NCBI GenBank assembly: GCA_963665085.2
Contig: CAXXXS010000001.1
Span: forward strand, 3,472,001 to 3,536,000
Length of the DNA stretch: 64,000 nt
Direction of reading: 5' to 3'
DNA from: G963665085 sp963665085
GTDB taxonomy: Bacteria > Bacteroidota > Bacteroidia > Bacteroidales > JAAAOM01
Below are positions 60,484-64,000 of this stretch, in pieces. Made by a program: the position numbers and the translations under genes. The notes beneath the pieces were generated by a model. It ran no database searches and had not been told where the DNA came from. It saw only the letters and a program-made list of their open reading frames with translations. Within the stretch, counting starts at the first letter, position 1. Each line of letters begins with the position of its first letter.

Positions 60484-62238
60484 ATGGAAAGTAGAAGGGG
60501 AAAGAGCAGAGAAAAATCAGATAGACCAAATATATTTTCGTTGCTAAAGCCTTATCGATGGATGGTTGTGTTATTAGTGATTTTTACTCTTATTGGAAAT
60601 GGGGTGAACCTGGTGATTCCCAAGATAATTTCAAATGGAATAGATTCTTTTACCAATGGTAATTATATTTTAAAAAAGGTAATTCTTGAGTTTTTATTTG
60701 CCGGAACTACCATTTTTATTTTTAGTTATTTGCAGCAAATTGTACAAACATATGCCTCTGAAAGGGTAGCTTTTGATCTACGAAAACAATTATCAGATAA
60801 AATATCCAGACAGAGTTTTGCATTTATTCAGGAATCGAACCCAGCTAAGCTTTTAACAAACCTCACTTCAGATATGGATTCTGTTAAGATGTTTGTCGCA
60901 ATGGCTATCACATCAATTATTTCATCCATCTTTATAATAATTGGTGCGTGTATTTTACTGATTACCATAAATTGGAAACTTGCATTGGCTGTAATCGGAA
61001 TGATTCCGGTTATTTCCCTTGTTTTTTTCTTAGTATTTAAGAAAGTAAGAGTCCTTTTTAAACGTTCGCGCGAAGTTATTGACTGGCTCAATAAAGTTAT
61101 CAATGAAAGTATTTTGGGCGCTGCAATAATAAGGGTTGTGAATTCTCAACAACATGAATATCAGAAATTCTTAAAAGCAAATACAGAAGCTAAAGATATA
61201 GGTATTTCTATATTGACTCTATTTGCCACTCTTATTCCCATTATTACATTTGTATCTAACCTTGCTACATTGACTATTTTAACGTTAGGTGGTCATTTTG
61301 TTATTAACAGTAGTATGTCTTTGGGCGACTTTGCTGCCTTTAATAGTTACGTAGGAATTCTAATTTTTCCTATTATTATGATAGGTTTTATGAGTAACTT
61401 AATTGCCCAGGCATCAGCATCTTATGAACGCATTCACAAGGTTCTTGTTGCGGAAGAAACAACTACAACAGGTACAAAATCAGAAACTTTAACTGGAGAT
61501 GTTAAATTAAAAGATGTTTCAGTTTATTATGATGGAAAGCCGGCTTTAAAGAAAGTATCGATCTCTATTACACCAGGTTCACAAACGGCTATAATCGGAC
61601 CAACAGCAGCAGGAAAGAGTCAGCTTCTTTATTTATTAACTGGATTAATAAAACCCGAAACCGGTGAAGTTCTGTTTAATGGAACACCCATTGATGATTT
61701 TAATAAAGAAATTTTTCATAATCAGGTTGGTTTTGTATTTCAGGATAGTGTAATTTTTAATTTGAGTTTAAAAGAAAATATTGCTTTTAACGATAATGTA
61801 ACAGATGAGGCACTTGAGAAAGCAATTAAAACAGCAGAACTCACTGAGTTTATTGATTCACTACCTAATAAACTAGAAACGATAGTGTCTGAACGAGGGA
61901 CTAGTCTTTCCGGAGGCCAAAAACAAAGAATTATGCTAGCAAGAGCGTTGGCTCTGAATCCGAAGATTTTATTGTTGGATGATTTTACTGCAAGGGTAGA
62001 TAAGCAGACTGAAGAAAAAATATTATGTAACGTAATGAATAATTATCCGGAGTTGACTCTTGTTTCAGTTACTCAGAAAATTGCCCCGGTAAAACATTTT
62101 GAGCAAATCATATTGTTGATGGAAGGTGAAGTAGTAGCCACAGGAAAGCATAAAGAGTTGCTTGAAACAAGTCCAGAGTACGTCCAAATTTATAATTCGC
62201 AACTTAGCACAAGTCATTATGAATTACAATCTAAATAA
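60484..62238 (+). CDS. ABC exporter half-transporter, degenerate-site subunit
   Basis: The ATG at 60484 starts MESRRGKSREKSDRPNIFSLL; an upstream in-frame start would add residues unlike the family. 584 aa: an ABC_membrane domain with six helices (~35-320) and an NBD (~345-575) with Walker A IIGPTAAGKSQ, signature TSLSGGQKQRIML and Walker B ILLLDDFTARVD. The catalytic Glu after Walker B is Asp, which marks a degenerate site. The partner, with a Glu here but an altered signature, overlaps by 20 bp, so they form an asymmetric heterodimer. Confidence 0.9.
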   Translation: MESRRGKSREKSDRPNIFSLLKPYRWMVVLLVIFTLIGNGVNLVIPKIISNGIDSFTNGNYILKKVILEFLFAGTTIFIFSYLQQIVQTYASERVAFDLRKQLSDKISRQSFAFIQESNPAKLLTNLTSDMDSVKMFVAMAITSIISSIFIIIGACILLITINWKLALAVIGMIPVISLVFFLVFKKVRVLFKRSREVIDWLNKVINESILGAAIIRVVNSQQHEYQKFLKANTEAKDIGISILTLFATLIPIITFVSNLATLTILTLGGHFVINSSMSLGDFAAFNSYVGILIFPIIMIGFMSNLIAQASASYERIHKVLVAEETTTTGTKSETLTGDVKLKDVSVYYDGKPALKKVSISITPGSQTAIIGPTAAGKSQLLYLLTGLIKPETGEVLFNGTPIDDFNKEIFHNQVGFVFQDSVIFNLSLKENIAFNDNVTDEALEKAIKTAELTEFIDSLPNKLETIVSERGTSLSGGQKQRIMLARALALNPKILLLDDFTARVDKQTEEKILCNVMNNYPELTLVSVTQKIAPVKHFEQIILLMEGEVVATGKHKELLETSPEYVQIYNSQLSTSHYELQSK

Positions 62239-63985
62239 TATACCCAAAGAAACAGGACGGAAAAAGACAACATACCGTTCTCTAAAAACCCTTATCTCGC
62301 ATATGGTCGAGGAGAAGAGGACACTCTTTTGGGCTTTTGTTGCGATGTTAATTAATGCCATTTTAACGTTACTTGGCCCCATTATTATTGGATATACCAT
62401 TGATAATTATGTGCAAACAAAACAGTTTCATGGGGTAATTGTATTTAGTGGGATTCTTTTAGGTATGTACATAATAACCCTGGTGGCAGGTTATATTCAA
62501 ACTAAGCTAATGGGGACCGTGGGGCAACGAATGTTATTTGTTTTACGAAATACCATTTTTAATAAGATACAGGAATTCCCCCTTGATTTTTTTAATCAAA
62601 ATAAAGCAGGAGATTTAATTTCCAGGATTAACAATGATACAGAAAAAATCAACCAGTTTTTTTCACAATCGTTAATGCAGTTTGTGAATTCTATTTTAAC
62701 AATGGTAGGGACAGCAATTTTTTTGCTTTCTATTAACCTTCCATTGGGAGCAGCGGCACTTAGCCCGGCAGTTGTAATCTGGATATTCACAAAATTTATT
62801 TCGCCCTGGGTAAAAGAACGAAATGCAGCTAGTCTAAAGAGTATAGGTAATCTTAGTTCAGAGGTGCAGGAAAGCCTTACAAATTTTAAAGTTGTTGTGG
62901 CTTTTAACAGACGTGATTATTTCCGTAAGAGTTTTGAAAAGGCAAATAAAGACAATTACAATAAAGCAGTAAAAGCGGGTATTGCAAATAATTTATTTAT
63001 GCCGGTCTATACACTTTTTTCAAATGTGGGCCAATTAATTGTATTGGCATTTGGTATTTACCTGATTGCTACAAGTCACTTTACCATAGGTTTGCTGATA
63101 AGTTTTATCACATACGTTTCAAATTTTTATAATCCATTACGGCACCTGGCTTCTTTATGGGCAAATTTTCAGGTTGCATTAGCTGCCTGGGACAGAGTTT
63201 TAAGTATTATTAATATGAAGAATAACATGCCAATAATTGAACAAGAGGAAGAATCTATTAAATCTGATTCTCTACTGACTTTTAAGGATGTTACTTTCTC
63301 ATATCCTAATGGAAAAGAAGTTTTACACCATATTAATTTTAATTTGGAAAGAGGAAAAACGTATGCGTTTATAGGTCCTACCGGAGGAGGGAAAACAACA
63401 ACAGCATCACTTATATCCAGGCTTTATGATTCTTCAAATGGTTCAGTCCTTCTTGATGGTAAGGATATTAGAACTTATAAGCCTGAAGAACGGGTTAAGA
63501 AGATTGGATTTATTTTGCAGGAACCTTATTTGTTTAGTGGAACTATCCGTGAAAATATTCTTTATGGCAATGAAGATTATTTAAAATTTAATAATGAAGA
63601 GCTAACAATTAAATTAAGAGAAGCCGGATTAGATACTTTATTACAAAGGTTTGATAAAGGCCTGGAGACTAAAGTTGATAGTTCCAGTGATGGTGTTAGC
63701 CTTGGGCAGAAACAACTTATAGCCTTTATGCGAGCAGTGTTGAGAAAACCAGATTTGTTAATACTTGACGAAGCAACAGCAAATATTGATACAGTTACAG
63801 AAAAATTGTTGGAAGACATTATTAGCAAACTACCATCTTCTACAACTCGGGTTATAATTGCACATAGGCTTAATACAATTGCAAATGCAGATGAAATTTA
63901 TTTCGTAAATACGGGTAGTTTAACACGTGCTGGTTCACTTGATGAAGCTATTAAAATGTTAATGGATGGTAGAATGGCCAGTTAA
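62219..63985 (+). CDS. ABC exporter half-transporter, partner subunit
   Basis: The ATG at 62219 (MNYNLNNIPKETGRKK) overlaps the previous gene by 20 bp; the longer TTG frame is rejected. 588 aa. Six membrane helices (~45-320) and an NBD with Walker A FIGPTGGGKTTTAS, signature VSLGQKQLIA (the first G of LSGGQ replaced by L), and Walker B LLILDEATANID with the catalytic Glu. Each subunit thus contributes one half of a canonical and one half of a degenerate site, like TM287/288 and BmrCD. The transported compound is unknown. Confidence 0.9.
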   Translation: MNYNLNNIPKETGRKKTTYRSLKTLISHMVEEKRTLFWAFVAMLINAILTLLGPIIIGYTIDNYVQTKQFHGVIVFSGILLGMYIITLVAGYIQTKLMGTVGQRMLFVLRNTIFNKIQEFPLDFFNQNKAGDLISRINNDTEKINQFFSQSLMQFVNSILTMVGTAIFLLSINLPLGAAALSPAVVIWIFTKFISPWVKERNAASLKSIGNLSSEVQESLTNFKVVVAFNRRDYFRKSFEKANKDNYNKAVKAGIANNLFMPVYTLFSNVGQLIVLAFGIYLIATSHFTIGLLISFITYVSNFYNPLRHLASLWANFQVALAAWDRVLSIINMKNNMPIIEQEEESIKSDSLLTFKDVTFSYPNGKEVLHHINFNLERGKTYAFIGPTGGGKTTTASLISRLYDSSNGSVLLDGKDIRTYKPEERVKKIGFILQEPYLFSGTIRENILYGNEDYLKFNNEELTIKLREAGLDTLLQRFDKGLETKVDSSSDGVSLGQKQLIAFMRAVLRKPDLLILDEATANIDTVTEKLLEDIISKLPSSTTRVIIAHRLNTIANADEIYFVNTGSLTRAGSLDEAIKMLMDGRMAS

Positions 63986-64000
63986 ATTGAAATTATCGTG

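Overview
The window is AT-rich DNA from a member of the Bacteroidota. This is shown by the SusC/SusD pair, a FecI-type sigma factor with a FecR anti-sigma, many lipoprotein signal peptides, and TAnnTTTG-type promoters. The glycan-degrading gene content suggests a free-living, possibly marine or Marinilabiliales-like species, but that is inference.

Region by region. 1-5.9 kb (minus strand): a phosphorothioation (Dnd)-type operon with a helix-turn-helix protein, a 64-aa partner, DndD, and a DndE domain fused to a HerA-like ATPase that runs off the left edge. 5.9-22.9 kb: an integron-like cassette array, the main finding. Ten cassettes carry promoter-poor genes, all on the minus strand. Each gene ends 5-37 nt before a long imperfect palindrome of the form AACG...TATG...//...GTTG (or GTTA). 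The two ends of every cassette carry a cassette-specific 9-10 bp inverted repeat (GTTxxxxxx...xxxxxxAAC). This is the geometry expected if circular cassettes carrying a folded attC-like site are inserted by a cut in CG|TT. Interspersed are six apparently identical, gene-less 522-bp cassettes (R1-R6, two of them in direct tandem). They use the same ends and carry a candidate promoter reading into the next cassette, so they look like promoter cassettes. 22.9-24.3 kb: the array abuts the 3' end of a tyrosine recombinase that is not IntI-like. It has two N-terminal HARP-like repeats and a complete R-K-H-R-H-Y catalytic set. I believe this pairing may be undescribed. Whether the Dnd operon is itself the terminal cassette can be tested: a GTTGTATGC-containing site should lie left of the window.

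24.3-26.9 kb: a tRNA-Pro(GGG), a GH109 pseudogene fragment and a Cache-HAMP-GAF sensor. 27.1-44.3 kb: a polysaccharide utilisation locus in order: ECF sigma, FecR, SusC, SusD, lipoprotein, secreted EEP phosphatase/nuclease, GH97, heparinase II/III-like protein, GH38 alpha-mannosidase, then a strong terminator. 44.6-49.3 kb: a PepSY-TM protein, a LytS/LytTR two-component pair and a DUF5916 outer-membrane protein. 49.6-54.6 kb: a GH105 hydrolase behind a paired palindromic operator, exonuclease III, an M4 protealysin-like protease with an emfourin-type inhibitor, two pseudogene fragments and a structured repeat. 54.6-59 kb (minus): a four-gene molybdenum hydroxylase operon with its MocA and XdhC maturation factors. 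59.3-64 kb: a tandem universal stress protein and a heterodimeric ABC exporter.

How the parts fit: in the array the recombinase would insert or shuffle cassettes at the attI-like site beside its stop codon, and R cassettes would supply transcription. The grouping R6 to C10-C7, R5 to C6-C5, R4/R3 to C4-C3, R2 to C2 and R1 to the Dnd operon leaves every cassette gene downstream of an R promoter. All family calls come from reading translated motifs by eye; no database search was run.
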